DNA from: Flavobacteriaceae bacterium
GTDB taxonomy: Bacteria; Bacteroidota; Bacteroidia; Flavobacteriales; Flavobacteriaceae
NCBI GenBank assembly: GCA_008081175.1
Contig: VMCW01000108.1
Span: 1-7,057, forward strand
Length of the DNA: 7,057 bases
Reading direction: 5' to 3'
Part shown: positions 6,012-7,057 of the stretch, in pieces
Layout of the letters: each line of letters begins with the position of its first letter
How positions within the stretch are numbered: position 1 is the first letter of the stretch
Translations under genes and position numbers: made by a program
The notes under the pieces: generated by a model
Database searches by the model: none
What the model saw: the letters and a program-made list of their open reading frames with translations, nothing else
Told to the model about the DNA's origin: nothing

Positions 6012-7016
6012 CTACAGGCTTATTATTGCAGAGATTGGTTTATGATCGGATAATTGAAGCTCATGTGTTTCGAAATCAATGACCTTCAACTTTGAGTCGG
6101 TTAAAATATAATCAATTCGCAAGGGAAAATAAGGAAACCGATAAGTTCCTCCAAAGCCTTTTCCTTGTTCCATAAAAGCATCGAAACGCCCTTTTGCCAC
6201 CGACTGATAACTTTCTGAAAAGGCATTGTTATTTAAATCAGTACATATAATTTCGGGATGGGGACTCTCTGTAGCAAGCGTGTTAAATTGTTTGATTTGT
6301 TTTTTTTGTTGTTTAAAAACAGTGGCGACTTTAGAAGCAAATTTTTTAGAATACTGGGTAGAAAAAAGGGTGTCTTTTGAATTAATACGAAGGGATTCAA
6401 AGTGTATATTATACAGTCTTAGAGTATCTTTTTTCCATAAAAGATCACTCTGCATTCCTCCGTTTGAAGAGCCTTCAAAAGGAATAGATTCTGGCTGTAG
6501 CAATGGAAATTTTGATACAATACAGCTGCCTATTTGACCTTTTTCTTTATAGGGCATAAAAATTTGATAGGGATACTTGTTGAACTTTGGAGCTAACTTT
6601 ACAGCATATTCCTGAAAACAAATCACATCTGGCGCGTTTTTTTCGATAAAATCTGCTATAGACTGAGGAACCTCCTTTTCTTTTAGCCAATCAAAACGAT
6701 TAAAAGAACGAACATTAAAACTCATAATTTTAAGACCCTGAGAAGTGGTAATTGCATTAGATTTAAATTGGTAAAGCAGTTGCCATGATTCAAAACTCAA
6801 TGCAAAAGCAATTAGAAAAAGGAACAAAGGCCATTGGAATCGCACCAACCAGAAAAAGAAAAAAAACAAACTTATAAAACATAAAACAGGAGTGCCTAAG
6901 GTAAGTAAAGGAAATTCTAATTTTAAGGGCAGTTGATTCATCGCTACCAAAAGCAGAAGCAAAACCAATAAATTAATCAAAACAGCCAAACGGAAATAAA
7001 AGTGTTTTCTTTTCAT
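6012..7016 (-). CDS. membrane-anchored endonuclease/exonuclease/phosphatase family protein
   Basis: A 334-residue protein with a hydrophobic N-terminal third and a metal-dependent EEP (DNase I-like) catalytic domain. Membrane segments are about 10-29, 38-58 and 61-75. The catalytic domain starts at about 95 with IMSFNVRSFN (97-106, N101). It has the metal-binding E136 in FQEY, H205 in YNIHFESL, D260 and N262 in TDLNNN, D302 in RIDYIL, and the SDH triad end at 323-325. All the usual catalytic positions are thus filled, although the normal GDFN motif reads TDLN. The superfamily includes nucleases, phospholipid phosphatases and sphingomyelinases. With three membrane segments the catalytic domain is probably held at the membrane, perhaps on the outside, so a DNA-repair role is unlikely; the substrate is unknown. 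The ATG probably overlaps the stop of an upstream minus-strand gene (ATGA), suggesting they form an operon opposite to the par-lepB cluster. Confidence 0.9.
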   Translation of the reverse strand: MKRKHFYFRLAVLINLLVLLLLLVAMNQLPLKLEFPLLTLGTPVLCFISLFFFFFWLVRFQWPLFLFLIAFALSFESWQLLYQFKSNAITTSQGLKIMSFNVRSFNRFDWLKEKEVPQSIADFIEKNAPDVICFQEYAVKLAPKFNKYPYQIFMPYKEKGQIGSCIVSKFPLLQPESIPFEGSSNGGMQSDLLWKKDTLRLYNIHFESLRINSKDTLFSTQYSKKFASKVATVFKQQKKQIKQFNTLATESPHPEIICTDLNNNAFSESYQSVAKGRFDAFMEQGKGFGGTYRFPYFPLRIDYILTDSKLKVIDFETHELQLSDHKPISAIISL

Positions 7017-7057
7017 GTTTTACTGTTTATTGCTAATTGAAGATCAGATTGAACATC
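7013..7057 (-). CDS. probable C-terminal end of an unidentified upstream gene
   Basis: On the minus strand, one frame is open from the window edge (7057) for 14 codons (DVQSDLQLAINSKT) to a TGA at 7015-7013 that overlaps the ATG of the EEP-family gene by four bases. The other two minus-strand frames stop earlier (within about 25 bases of the edge). The ATGA overlap is the same arrangement as lepB/wbqC here, which supports it as a real gene end. The product cannot be recognised from 14 residues. In flavobacteria I recall rhomboid-family proteases near this position, but nothing in the sequence tests that. Confidence 0.4.
   Translation of the reverse strand, partial: DVQSDLQLAINSKT

Noticed and set aside
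6226..6537. Plus-strand open frame of 103 codons opposite the EEP-family gene.
   Set aside because: The minus-strand frame holds conserved catalytic motifs over the same bases, and the plus-strand product resembles nothing I recognise.
1..7057. A hidden accessory element such as a defence, toxin-antitoxin or mobile system.
   Set aside because: Almost every base is in a recognised housekeeping family, gaps are all under 100 bases, and no transposase, integrase, terminal repeats or array were seen.

Overview
The window looks like ordinary chromosomal housekeeping DNA from a member of the Bacteroidota, most likely a flavobacterium. The evidence is the A+T-rich sequence, start codons without recognisable Shine-Dalgarno sequences, and several families or architectures typical of that group: a DUF5683 protein directly after parB, a long signal peptidase I with an extra N-terminal membrane domain, a WbqC-family protein, and a short DapB. 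Genus cannot be decided from this sequence.

Left edge (1-601, + strand): the C-terminal end of a c-type cytochrome domain, whose TAA is followed with no gap by the ATG of a small FtsB/DivIC-type septum formation initiator. A 98-base gap (602-699) follows, the most likely place for the promoter of the next cluster.

Centre (700-6008, + strand): six tightly packed genes: parA, parB, a DUF5683 gene, dapB, lepB and a wbqC-like gene. parA/parB overlap by 1 base, parB/DUF5683 by 11, DUF5683/dapB are 6 apart, and lepB/wbqC overlap by 4 (ATGA). The only larger gap is 48 bases before lepB, which holds a match to the Bacteroidota -7 promoter element TAnnTTTG. The cluster joins chromosome segregation (ParA/ParB), an exported membrane protein of unknown function, a diaminopimelate/lysine enzyme (needed for cell wall and protein), the leader peptidase that processes exported proteins, and a probable glycan-related protein. 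With the septum protein upstream, the theme is cell-cycle and envelope upkeep.

Right edge (6012-7057, - strand): a membrane-anchored endonuclease/exonuclease/phosphatase-family protein, convergent with the wbqC-like gene with only 3 bases between the two stop codons. It probably overlaps by 4 bases the end of another minus-strand gene that runs off the window.

I saw no RNA gene, mobile element, CRISPR array, integration site or other sign of an accessory island, and I do not claim a new system. The most open questions are the roles of the DUF5683 protein, the WbqC-like protein coupled to lepB, and the extra domains of this LepB.
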